NCBI GenBank assembly: GCA_951812925.1
Contig: OX638368.1
Span: forward strand, 125,759,309 to 125,823,308
Reading direction: 5' to 3'
Length of the DNA: 64,000 bases
Source of the DNA: Calliopum simillimum
Taxonomy: Eukaryota; Arthropoda; Insecta; Diptera; Lauxaniidae
Shown here: positions 33,566-43,745 of the stretch, piece by piece
How the letters are laid out: each line of letters starts with the position of its first letter
How positions within the stretch are numbered: position 1 is the first letter of the stretch
Notes under the pieces: generated by a model
Seen by the model: the letters and a program-made list of their open reading frames with translations, nothing else
The model's database searches: none
Told to the model about the DNA's origin: nothing
Made by a program: the position numbers and the translations under genes

Positions 33566-34671
33566 TTTATGTTTTCATAACGAAATAAAAATGTATAATA
33601 TTCAAATACTCTGGCGGCAAAAATTTTAAATAAAAAATTTATGGTTTGTGTCTAAATATTGAAGAAAATATTTTAGCTAGGCAAGTTGAAATAAAGAATC
33701 GCATTTATGCCTAATCTCTAAAAAATTTTTGTTTTAAAATTTTTAGCATTTAGGAGATGGAGATGGAGAATAAGCTAAGCAAGTTAGAGAATAGGGCCCC
33801 TGGTTTAATGATCTCTTATGTCTATTATGTATTTGTTTTCATTTCAGTGATTAGCATTTCTCTGTGGGAAGAGAAATCGTCATTGTTTCTTATTTGCCTT
33901 GAATTGCTTTTATCCTTCAATTTTCTAATGGATCGAAGAGCCAAAGTGTTTATAAAACGTCTAGGAAGCAAAATAAGGATCCATGTGAAAATGATTTTTA
34001 TCTTATTTTTCATTTATTATGAAATTGCCGAAATCTATTATAAAACGAACTTACAGACATTTTTTACGAATCCACTAATGAAACCCGAAATCAATAGCTT
34101 TGTAGATATAGAAACACATAAACTCAATATCATGATTTTTGAACCTGTTCAGAAATACTTGGATCATATATATGCTAATGAGAGTTTTTTACCAGTGAAT
34201 GATAGCATTTTGGTGTCAGTAGTGAATTTAACGTTTTACGATAATCATGTCTTTGAATACAATACATCAATGGCATATATTGTGTCCAGTTCAATGTTGA
34301 TAGTTTTGAAGCAACATCAACAATATTTTCAAAAGGAAAAATTTCGTATATCAAAGCGGCTGGCTTTGGGAGTCGATCTACTTTATAGATTTGCCTTGCA
34401 TGAGAACTCGTATTTAATGGAACCACTCAACTTCTATAGCGGTCAGTTGCAAAGTTCAGGTATAGGTAAGCAATGGTATGACTCAAGTTTCAATGATATG
34501 ATTGAAGCTGGTCAACTGGATATTAACGATAAAAGTGTAATTGAAAAGATGCAAGCGATTACAGTTGAGGATTTGAAGTGGTCTTTGAAGGTTTTCTTTA
34601 TGGGGCTTGGAATGAGTTGCATATGTTTTATCTTCGAAGTACTGTATTTTAAATTTAAAATTAAAATTTAA

Positions 34672-35580
34672 ATCAGATTACTTGGATCACTAAAAATTTA
34701 AGATAATATTATGCCCAGGCAAAAGATTAGTGAAATATATGTGATTTTGGGACATTGGGCATTTAAAAACATGGACTAGAAGAGATATTACTTTTACTTG
34801 TGAAAGATTTACGTTTTAAATATGCTTTGCCTTTGTTTATTACAGTCAACTTGTTTCGATTCATTGGTTATTGTTATTACCCGTAATGTGCTATTTTCGA
34901 TTTTAATGCATTTTTGTAATTTAAATATGTTCAATATTTTTTGAAAATATTGTAATTCTTTATTATATTATATTATTCATAAGAAGAATATTATGTAGTA
35001 CAATTTGTTTAAATAAAAATTGCTATACTTAAAGAAAATTCATGCTTTTTCAACTACATCAAAATTTTAATTAAAACCACAAACAATAGATATTATGGTC
35101 GTGAGTTGACCATACATTTTTACTGTGAGCCCAACCTTATGGTGTTGACTTTCAGAAAGATCAAAAGTATTTTTCCCGGTTTCGCCCCTCCGGAAAATAT
35201 TGCTATTTTTTTAAAACAAGTAAAGTACCAAGATTTTTACATATTTCCATCATCTTTATTCGATCTTAAGCCCATGTACCAATAAAGTATTTTGTGATCC
35301 GCCCAGTGTGTTTTTCGAGAAAAATTTGGGGGACAGAATGTAGGGCGTTGCATGCACATGTACAAAAACGAACTTTAAGCGGTGTATGCGCCTATTGCAG
35401 ATATAGTTTTGAACATTGTTGAATATTTACGAAACATTGGATAGAGTCATGGAAGGAGGGGTTGGATTGGCTCCTAAAAACGACAATTTATATATTTACT
35501 CCCTGCACTGAGCCAAAAAACATTTTTTTTCAAAAAATATTTTTTCCATACAAATCTAAGTAAATACGCTAACCTTCGAA
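34672..35580 (+). other. 3' flank of gene C and spacer
   Basis: The first ~250 bases match the 3' flanks of B and D (CAGATTACTTGGATCACTAA, GCCCAGGCAAAAGATTAG). ATTACCCGTAATGTGCTATT at about 34,872 is the shared downstream block. AATAAAAATTG near 35,012 could serve as a poly(A) signal. The rest is not recognised. Confidence 0.55.
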
Positions 35581-35582
35581 TG

Positions 35583-35652
35583 TCTTGTGAGTTGTTTTAC
35601 AGTCACGCAACGCAAGTTTGCCGGGTTCCCGGGTTTGACTCCTGACGCAGGG
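35583..35652 (+). ncRNA. tRNA-like B-box region
   Basis: GGTTTGACTCC (one mismatch to the B box) follows a GTTCCCGG segment and is followed by a T-rich tract. The A box is not clear (GTGAGTTGTTTTACAG). Weak evidence; listed because it sits directly before a composite repeat, as others do. Confidence 0.3.
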
Positions 35653-35727
35653 AAGCTTTTTCTCCTTTTTTACATTATTTTATTTTTTCTTTTTTTTGTA
35701 GTAGATCTTATCTTTTTATGTATTTTT

Positions 35728-36690
35728 TATACCCTACACCCAGGGTATATTCACTTTATCCTTCCGTTTGTAACGCAGAGAAAGAGGCGTGGCACGTATG
35801 GAAAAGTATATATATTCTTGATCAGCGTCACCTCCTGAGTCGATATAGCCATGTCAATCTGTCTGGCTGGGTGGTTGGCTGGCTGGGTGGTTGGCTGGGT
35901 GGTTGGCTGGCTGGGTGGCTGGCTGGCTGGGTGTGTGTGGAAATACATTTTTTGGGAAAACTGAGCAACATAATTCAATGAAATTTGTATTCTGTCTCCG
36001 TCGTAAAAGTTAGCTCGGGGGATTGAAAATGAGCAAAATCATTCAACGGACACGCCCATACAAAAATTATATTCAAAATGCAATAATAAGAGCATTATTT
36101 GCAATAACAGAAGCATAATACACATAAATACTAGGTAAAGTAAGTATAAGCTCTGAGCAAAAACTAGGCGAATTCGGACTAAAGGGCGTGGGACCTCCCA
36201 TATAAACAAAAATTTCAAAATGTTATACGGAAAGCGTTTTTTGAGATAACCCAACCAACTAACACTCAAACACTCGGATCTATAAATGCAAGTTATACGC
36301 AAGATCTAGGTAAACTCGGACAAGAAGGCGTGGCACCTCCAATATAAGCAAATGTTTCAAAATTATATAATGAAAGTGTTTTTTGAGATAATCCAACAAA
36401 ATTTCTCTCAAACACGAAGAACATTAATTGTAAACTCTGAGCTTGAGGTAGGCGAAGTTGGAAGTAGCGAAAGTTTCAAAATGCTATACTGAAAGATTTT
36501 TTTAAGAAAACCTAACCGAATTTTACTCAAACACTCAGAACAGTGAATGCAAGCTCTACGCAAAATCAAGTTAAGCACGGAGGCGAGGGCGCGGCACCTC
36601 CCATATAAGCAATTTGTTCTTATACTCTCCTAATAATATACTTGAAATGCAGTGTATGGTATTTAGTTTTTGGCCAGGCCAAAGATACCA
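35728..36690 (+). repeat. Dispersed composite repeat, copy 3 (plus)
   Basis: The most complete copy. It contains CTACACCCAGGGTATATTCA, TTCCGTTTGTAACGCAGAGA, TATTCTTGATCAGCGTCACC, a TGGCTGGCTGGGTGG microsatellite (35,868-35,930) and then several ~150-bp units with GGGCGTGGGACCTCCCATAT. It ends with TTTTTGGCCAGGCCAAAGAT. Overlapping frames of 75-87 codons are artefacts of the repeat. Confidence 0.7.
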
Positions 36691-36832
36691 CCCTTACTAG
36701 TTTTTTTGTGGAATCGAATTGAAATCGAATATAAAATGTCTTCAAATATAAAATTTTGTTTCGAGAGACATTTCTGTTTTACGATTTTCTTAATATACCA
36801 ATATTATACAATACCTATTCACCACATTGGTC

Positions 36833-36925
36833 AATGGTATAGAGGTCTATCGAGTTTGTAAGTAACAATAATATGTTTCTATCCATCATGCGGACGGTCG
36901 TGGGTTAGTATCCTCCTGCGGATCG
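36833..36925 (+). ncRNA. tRNA-like module after composite repeat
   Basis: TGGTATAGAGG is a perfect A box. GGTTAGTATCC is a weak B box (9 of 11). A T run follows at 36,928-36,940. Cloverleaf not verified. Confidence 0.35.
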
Positions 36926-36929
36926 TTTA

Positions 36930-37721
36930 TTTTTTTTTTTAATTGAAATTTAAATTCGCGTATCTTCAATAAAAATATTTTGATCTTTAACCTGAGTTTA
37001 AGTTTGCCCTACTTCGATTTTAATAAGCTCGTTAAGGTCTCTGTTTATATATGAAAATAATAAAATTGAAGATGTTTTTTTTCATTTTTGTTATTTTTTT
37101 CTGCTCAGTGTACGTTTTGGTGTTATGAATATGAACAAATTTACATTTGGCCAAATTACAACTATAAAGTAAAGGAGTTTCTAATGACTGTATGATTGTT
37201 GGTTGGGCTATCTAAAGAAAAAATCAGCCAATACAGATTTTGTTTGTAAGGGAGGTGACACGCCTCCTTGTCAGTGTTTGCTAGCTGGCTTATATTATTC
37301 GAAGATTTAATATGAAATATGGTTTTCGCAAATTTTCCTTAAGAGTTGGCCTATACTATTCGTAGAAATTGTATGAAATTTGGTTCGATTATCTCAGATA
37401 GCACTCTCAGTATAGTGTATTTAGGATTTTGCTTGTATGGGAGGTGCCACGCCCTCATGTTCAAATTCAAGAAGATTTTGTTGACAGCTTAAGTGATTTA
37501 TCCTTAGCATATATATGTAATTTGGTTGCAGTACAGTGGTTGATGCTGTGTGAGCCGCTTTGTACACACTTATCAAATCTCATTCATTTGCGTTAAATAT
37601 TTTTATGTAGTGATTTTTATAAAGGCGTGGTAACCCCATCTTTCTCAGTACATGTTATGTGTCTTGGTGCTTTTTACATATATATCAAATCTCATTCATG
37701 TACGTTAAATATTTAAGAGAT
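36930..37721. other. Spacer with GTGCCACGCC-type units
   Basis: It holds minus-oriented units of the ~150-bp repeat (GGAGGTGACACGCCTCC at about 37,251, GGGAGGTGCCACGCCC at about 37,439) and a tandem phrase TATCAAATCTCATTCAT-GTTAAATATTTA (37,576 and 37,683). No genes seen. Confidence 0.5.
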
Positions 37722-39095
37722 GAGACTTTCTTTGCGTTATCGACCAAGATTCGGCTTGACATCTCCGATTTCTATGAAAATTGGTGAAAAGTTAGTTATT
37801 GACACACATATTACTGTGATAAAATGGTTTTCCGAAATTCCGAAATTTTCAAGATGACGGCCATAGGAAGTTCGATCCAACTTTTGGATACTCCCACATT
37901 TAAAAATTTATAGCTCCTCGGCTTTTTAACCAATTTTGATGAAATTTTCAGGGCTTCTGTAGAACAGTATGAGCTTTTGAAAAAAAATAGTTACACTGGA
38001 AAAAAATTTATTTTTGGTCAAAAAAAACCTTTTTCCTTTTTCAAAGCCATTTTGGGGCTTGGAGCACCCTTTTCATTTTTTTTTAAACATTTTTATTTAA
38101 AATTAAATTTTATTATAATGATTTTCCAGCCCTCAAAATTGTGGTATGTCTTACGGTTATCAAGTTATGAGTTTTTGAAGTTATATAATGATGTGTTTAT
38201 CACGGGTCGTTGGTGGGCGTGCGCTACCATACAGGGCTGCCACCGTCCGAACGGTACTTTTTTCAGTGAACCTTATGAAATTTTTCATAGAATTTTTTTG
38301 TGGAATGTTTTAGCCCATTATAACCAAGTTTTCGGATAAAAGGGTGAAAAGACCCATTAAAACGCAATATAACGGACTAATATGTTCTAAAAGGTTAAAA
38401 TGAAATAGTGCTTGAATTGAATTTTCTAGAACCTCTTAACCCATTATATCCCGTTTTTATGGGTCTTTTTGACCCCTTTATCCAAGAACTTGGTTATAAT
38501 GGGTTAAAATATTCCACGAAAAAATTCTCTAAAAAATTTCATTAAGGTTAACTGAAAAAAATACCGTTCGAATGGTGGCAGCCCTGTATGGTAGCGCACG
38601 CCCACCAACGACACATGATAAACACAACATTATATAACTTCAAAAACTCATAACTTGATAACCGTAAGACATACATACCACAATTTTGAGGGCTGAAAAA
38701 TAATTGTATTAAAATTTACTTTTAAATCAAAATATTTAAAAAAAGGGGTGCTCCAAGCCCCAAAATGGTTTTGAAAAAAGAAAAAGGCTTTCTTTTGACC
38801 AAAACTAAATTTTTTTTTCAGTGTAATTTTTTTTTTCAAAAGCTCATACTTTTTTACAAAAACCCTTAAAATTTGATTAAAATCGGTTAAAAAGTCGAGG
38901 AGATATAAATTTTCAAATATGGGAGTATCCAAAAGTTGGTTCGAACTTCCTATAGCCGCTATCTTGAAAATTTTCGGAATTTCGGAAAATCATTTAACCA
39001 CAGTAATATGTTTGTCAAATGCTAACTTTTCACCAATTTTCATAGAAATCGGAGATGTCAAGTCGAATCTTGATCGATAACACAAAGAAAGTCTC
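37722..39095. mobile_element. Foldback element upstream of gene D
   Basis: Termini GAGACTTTCTTTG and CAAAGAAAGTCTC are complementary. Arms of about 600 bases match throughout (GACATCTCCGATTTCTATGA, GGAGTATCCAAAAGTTGG class blocks, GGGCTTGGAGCACCC, GTGGGCGTGCGCTACCATAC and their complements). The centre is near 38,400 around the GGGTCTTTTTGACCC-type sequence. The 4-mer AGAT flanks both ends (37,718-37,721; 39,096-39,099). The 120-codon plus and 94-codon minus frames inside are the two arms read in opposite directions, not genes. Confidence 0.8.
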
Positions 39096-39419
39096 AGATA
39101 TGATGATTTAATTTTTTGTCTCACGGTGGACATTTCTGTTGAAAAACCCATATATGGTTTAAGCAAAACTTAAAAAAAACAGGTCGCAACCCTGAAAGTT
39201 TTTACACAATTTTTTAAAAAGATTACCTGAGCGATTCCGAAACCCAAAATTTGAATTAAGTCACAAACAGTTTAATTTAAACAAAATTTTGGAATGTGGC
39301 AGTCTTAAAAAATTAACGTTGGATTATTAAAAAGTTTAAGTATTTTAGGACTAAAATTAAATATTTTTCTGTACTTTAATGTGGTTCGGAGCGTATTATT
39401 TGTGAAAACAAAATCTTTT

Positions 39420-39727
39420 AAAAGAGTAACATCCAATATTTAAGAGAAAGTGTGTTTTTCCTTAACCCCCTTCCATACATATTTTACTTTAAAATTGCTT
39501 TTCCAGAAATTACTTCTGATTTCATGTGTCGATGCAATAAATTTAAAATGACCAAACGAATATGCAAGAACTCAATATGTTATGCTGATTATATATAATT
39601 CAAGACTATTAATAGGAAATAGCACTTAACCTTAGTATATCAAAAGTGCTATGCTCCCTTAAAAAAAAAAAAAATTAAAAGAAGTCCATTCATTCTCGTA
39701 CGAATCAGCAGACAGTTACATAGTAAA
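39420..39727 (+). promoter_or_regulatory. Upstream region and putative promoter of gene D
   Basis: ATATTTAAGAGAAAGTGTGT at about 39,436 matches the distal upstream part of gene B. GGAAATAGCACTT lies at 39,615-39,627, 113 bases before the ATG, followed by AGTATATCAAAAGTGCTA and CGAATCAGCAGACAG. From here to the ATG it is nearly identical to gene B. Confidence 0.6.
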
Positions 39728-41575
39728 ATGTTGACGCGCCAACAGGTAGCATGGATCAGTTGTATATTCCTCATACCAGCCAAGTACGTGGTGGTGAACG
39801 CTGCGCAAGTGCCAGCACAATATTCATTGACAAATCTATTGGAAAAAATAAACCAAGAAAAACATTTTGAAACGCTCTTAACAGCACAAGAAAAAGGACA
39901 TCATTGCCTGGAAGAGGATAAATTCATATTTTCAGATGACAAGCCCAAACTTTTGTTTGATAGCTTGAGTGCACCGATTGCATTGAGACAGCTAGATAAC
40001 CATGAGGTTTTGGCAATAATATGCACCAAAGAAACCAAATATTTATCGGGTCTTCCGGAATTCTTAAATATTTTCAAAGGTTACAGAACTTCAAGACTTA
40101 TCATATACTTGAAACAAAATGAAACTGACAATATGCCAAAAACGAAATTGCTGCAGCGTTACTTCAAATGTTGCTGGGCCCAACGCATGCTAAATGTAAT
40201 GATTATATTCGGAGATTATCAGCAAACCGGTGACTATTACAATTACCAACCTTTCCCGGAAGTGGCTATTGAAGCACGAAATTTTCAAATCAACAACACA
40301 TATTTTCCACAACGTATGATGAACTTATACGGCTATCCACTTAAAACATATTCAATTCATCTACGCCCTTCAACGTTGTTTTATCAGAAACAAAATGGCG
40401 AATTGAGTATGATAGGTACCACAGGTCGATTTATCACAACTTTTATAAGAAAACTGAATGCATCTTTGACACAAGTTATTCCGGAGGAAACGAGAAAGCC
40501 AGTATATGCAGAATATATGGATCAAATGCTAAAAATGTTGCTCAATGGCACCGTTGATATTTGCGCAGCACTTGTAGCAGAAAATTTGTTTGCAAACTAC
40601 AATTTAAGTCTCTCCGATGTAATCGGGGTGGAAAGGCTGCATGTTGTGGTGCCTGCGGCAGAAGCATATAATAGAAGTGAAATGTTTCAACGAATCTACA
40701 CAAATGAAACTTATTTAATGATTTCTTATGCCTATTTTGCATTTGTGTTCATTTCAGTGATAAGTAATTACCTGTGGGAAGAGAAACCATCATTGTTTCT
40801 AATTTGTCTTGAATTGCTTTTAAACTACAATTTTCTATTAGATCGAAGCGGAAAAGTGTTTATGAAACGCCCAGGGAGCAAAATGAAGCTTCATGTGAGC
40901 ATGTTATTTATCTTATTTGTCATTTACAATCAAATTTGCGAAAACGGTTTCAAAACAAACTTACAAGCATATTTTACGAATCCACTAATGAAACCGTAAA
41001 TCAATAGCTTTGCAGATATAGAAAACTATAAACTCAGTATAATGCTCTTTGAGCCTATTCAAAAGTACTTGGATAATATGTATGCTAATGAAAGTTTTCT
41101 GCCAGAGAATGATAATATTTGGATTCCAGTAGTCAATTTAACGCTTTTCGATAATTATCTTTATGAATACAATACATCAGTGGCGTATATTGTTCCAAGT
41201 TCTATTTGGGCTATTCTGAATCAACAACAGAAATATTTTCAAAAGAATAAATTTCGCATATTGAAGCAGCTGGCTTTGGGAGTCGACTTTCCTTCTAGAT
41301 TGGCTTTGCATGAGGACTCCTTTCTTATGGAACCTGTCAACACTTACATTGGTCAGTTGCAAAGTTCAGGTATTAATGCGCAATGGTATGCCTCAATTTT
41401 CAATGATATGATTGAAGCTGGTGAACTAGACATAAAAGATAAAAGTGTAATTGAAAATATGCAAGCGATTACAGTGGAGGATTTGAAGTCGTATTGGAAG
41501 TTTTTCGTTACGGGGCTTGGAATTAGTTGCATATGTTTTATCTTGGAATTACTGTATTTTAAATGTAAAATATAA
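39728..41575 (+). pseudogene. Divergent ionotropic receptor, gene D (single premature stop)
   Basis: 616 codons in one frame from ATG to the terminal TAA at 41,573-41,575, broken only by a TAA at 40,997-40,999 (codon 424). In every paralogue that position is GAA (in 'MKPEINSF', just after the pore-region segment), so one G-to-T change explains it. All other landmarks are intact: signal peptide, NYQPFPEV, NLYGYPLKTY, membrane segments, C-terminal GLGISCICFILELLYF. If translation stops at codon 424 the second ligand-binding lobe and last membrane segment are lost. If the stop is read through, as reported for Drosophila sechellia Ir75a, the protein would be full length. The N-terminal half is closest to B, while parts of the C-terminal half share words with E (MEPVNTYIGQLQSSGI). 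Confidence 0.85.
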
Positions 41576-42195
41576 ATTTAAGTCAGATTGCTTGGATCAT
41601 TAAAAATAAAAATAATATTCTGCTTACGCAAAAGGTTGGTGGACTATACTTATTTGATTTTGGGGCCTTGAGCATTTAAAAACATAGATGAGTAGAGATA
41701 TTGCTTTTGCTTATGAAGGATTTACTTTTTAAACAAAGTTTGGCCTTCATTATTACAATCAGTTTGTTCTACTAAACGTGGAATATCACATGTTTTTCAG
41801 GTTTTAATTATTACTCGTAGAATAATTTTTCCGATATTAATACATTTTTGTGTTTCAGATATAAAAATAATCCTTTTTTTGTACTGTAATTAAATAAACG
41901 AATAATATATGTTTTCGTGTTTAATAAAAGAATGGAAATAAAATTATTGAAAATGTTAATAATTTTAATCAAAACCTAACACTTTCCGGTTTGCGTTGCT
42001 ACACCTTGTCTTGTACGAATAGCAGAGCATCTCCATTTAAATTAAACTAAAGAATGTAAACTGTCCCAATGCAATTTAAATACGTACCAAAGCTCATAAA
42101 TTTGCGTTAAATAGTTTCAAAGATATGAAATTTGTTTATTTGTCCCGATACTCTTAATACATGTATCAAGTCTCATCTATGTCCATGAAATATTT
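41576..42195 (+). other. 3' flank of gene D
   Basis: It shares with B and E the blocks GTGGAATATCACATGTTTTT, AATTAAATAAACGAATAATA (likely poly(A) signal region), TTTAATAAAAGAATGGAAAT and GTTGCTACACCTTGTC. The end contains small units of the TATCAAGTCTCATCTATGT type. Confidence 0.6.
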
Positions 42196-42199
42196 TCAG

Positions 42200-43745
42200 A
42201 GTTATGATAAACAAAATTTTTTTTGGAAACACAAAAAAAAAAAAAAAAGAAAAAAAACATTTGCTTTAGTTTTGGTTTCGACATCTAAGGGAGGACCCTT
42301 GGTTGAAAAAAAATTTTTGCATTAAATTGAAATGCATAGAAAAAATTTAAAAAAAATTGAGAATCTGCATGTAAAAAAATTATAATTTATAATAATTTAT
42401 AACCTTTAAAATGATGTATGATTCAAGATGGAATTCGGTCGCTAGATGAGAGTTTTTGGCTTTTGAACGCCCGCATCGTAAAAAGGTGTAATAGGCATAA
42501 AATGCTTAGAATCGTTTAAGAAATACGTGTGAATTTTTTTGGAGTTTTTGAATAATAAAATAATTTTTTTTTGAATAATTTTTGAAAAATTTTTTTGTTT
42601 TATATTTTTTTCAAAAATTATTTAGAGAAAAAAAAAAATTTTTTTTAACTTTCCAAAAAACTCCCAAAAATTTCATACGTTTTTCTTTGATGATTCTAAG
42701 CATTTTATTCCTAGTACACTTTTTTCGTAAGATTCCTTCCTCTTGAGTAAACAAAGAGTTTTGTCTGCCGCTGGCGTTCAAAAGCCAAAAACTCTCATCT
42801 AGCGACCGAATTCCATCTTGAATCACACATTATTTTAAAATTTTTAAATTACACAGTGCAACATTTTTCAAGTCATTGACGGTGAACTAAAATCCGTTAT
42901 AAGGCGTCGAAAGTACTCGCCGAAACAAGTAATGGAGATATAGCCATATGAAAAAATCGAAAAATCGCTCAAAATCCAATTTGAGGCAAAAAGTTGCAAT
43001 TTTCTGCATTATAATTATAATTATCCAGCTGAAAATTGGAACTTTGAGCGATTTTGAGGATTTTGAGCGATTTTTCGATTTTTTCATATGGCTATATCTC
43101 GGTAACGAGCCGAGATATTGTTTTGATGACTTCAGCAATGTTGTAGCTATTGTATAGAAAAAAAAAAAAAAATGCCGAGCAAACCTAACCGAAAAAAATT
43201 CATCTAGTGCCTTAAAATCGCAAAAATTACCATAAAATCCTTACATGAGTCAACTTTGCAAAACGCTCTGGCAGAATTACTTGTTTCGGCGAGTACTTCG
43301 ACGCCTTATAACAGATTTAAGTTCACTTTTCATGTGTCGCACTGTGTTATGCTTTAATTTAAAGTACTTTAAAAAAAAATTAAGGGGTGTTTTTCTAAAA
43401 AAAAAATCAAAAATATTGTTAAGCTTAAAAAATTTTTTTCACCAAGTAATATTTTTTGATAAAAAGAACACTTAAAAATAAATGGGACCAGTTTCTTAGA
43501 TATATCAATTTACATACTTTGGTGTAACCTATAGATTTTTAAAAAAATACCGTTTTCATGAAAATAACTAAAAACGCCAATTTCAACACACTGTATTTTA
43601 AAAACAAATAGTACTAGGGCTAGGGCAAAATCCTCCCGGATTATTCTTTTTGCACACCGGAACTACCATATTGCCAAATTTGAGCGAAATCGGCGACAAA
43701 AAAAAATGTTCAGCTGGTACACTTGGCGTGTTTTGCTTCATAGGC
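42200..43745. mobile_element. Foldback-family element behind gene D
   Basis: Member of the 15,009-16,248 family. The right end has CGGAACTACCATATTGCC, TTTGAGCGAAATCGG, GGTACACTTGGCGTG and TTTTGCTTCATA. The centre has GATGAGAGTTTTTGGC and its complement. The left outer terminus is missing. It is split by the small element at 42,852-43,346. The same element sits behind gene E at 51,850-52,712, so it predates the D/E segment duplication. Confidence 0.65.
42852..43346. mobile_element. Nested 495-bp palindromic element
   Basis: Ends CACAGTGCAACA and TGTCGCACTGTG are inverted repeats with TTA on both flanks (42,849-42,851; 43,347-43,349). The arms include TTATAAGGCGTCGAAGTAC-type and CTCGCCGAAACAAGTA blocks. 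A second, inner palindrome centred at about 43,015 contains GAAAAATCGCTCAAAATCC and ATATAGCCATATGAAAAAAT. The copy behind gene E lacks it, so it inserted after the duplication. Non-coding. Confidence 0.75.

Larger units (their letters stand above)
32325..33610. repeat. ~270-bp direct repeat (two copies)
   Basis: Copy 1 is about 32,325-32,592 and copy 2 about 33,338-33,612. Shared landmarks are GTTTGACrTTAT, TTGCCCGCTrTGAGATTCGA, ATTTAGCTTGAAAAACAAAA and AAATGTATAATATTCAAAT. The Myb/SANT-like remnant lies between them. Confidence 0.75.
31606..33799. mobile_element. PIF/Harbinger-like element inside gene C
   Basis: The ends are inverted repeats beginning GGGCCCTATTCTCTAACTTG (left) and mirrored at the right end, with a second shared TATTCTCCATC block. 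They are flanked by the trinucleotide CTG on both sides (31,603-31,605; 33,800-33,802). Ends starting with GGG and a 3-bp CWG duplication fit PIF/Harbinger. The 2,194-bp interior holds a remnant of a Myb/SANT-like protein (32,841-33,126), three tRNA-like modules and a ~270-bp direct repeat. A DDE transposase was not found, so it is non-autonomous. Confidence 0.75.
30637..34671 (+). pseudogene. Divergent ionotropic receptor, gene C (transposon-split)
   Basis: Two halves of one receptor gene. The left half is 30,637-31,605 and the right half 33,800-34,671, interrupted by a mobile element. Left of the insertion are the extracellular motifs (NYQPFPQM, NLHGYPLKTY). Right of it lie the membrane segments, FTNPLMKPEINSF and the C-terminal GLGMSCICFIFEVLYF. 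The signal-peptide region also lacks 16 nt compared with gene E, which shifts the frame after about codon 15. An internal ATG at 30,681 is in the downstream frame but has no signal peptide. Subtracting the insertion plus one target copy and counting the 16 missing bases gives 1,854 nt, the length of gene E, so no other indel is needed. Closest relatives are B and D (KPVYAEYFDQM). Confidence 0.85.

Noticed and set aside
31614..33756. Possible intron of gene C
   Set aside because: The segment starts and ends with inverted GGGCCC repeats and is flanked by a CTG duplication; all paralogues lack an intron there. It is a transposon.
35718..35981. Frame with GWLGGWLAGW repeats
   Set aside because: Translation of the TGGCTGGCTGGG microsatellite within the composite repeat.
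37977..38932. 120-codon plus and 94-codon minus frames
   Set aside because: They are the two arms of one inverted repeat read in opposite directions.
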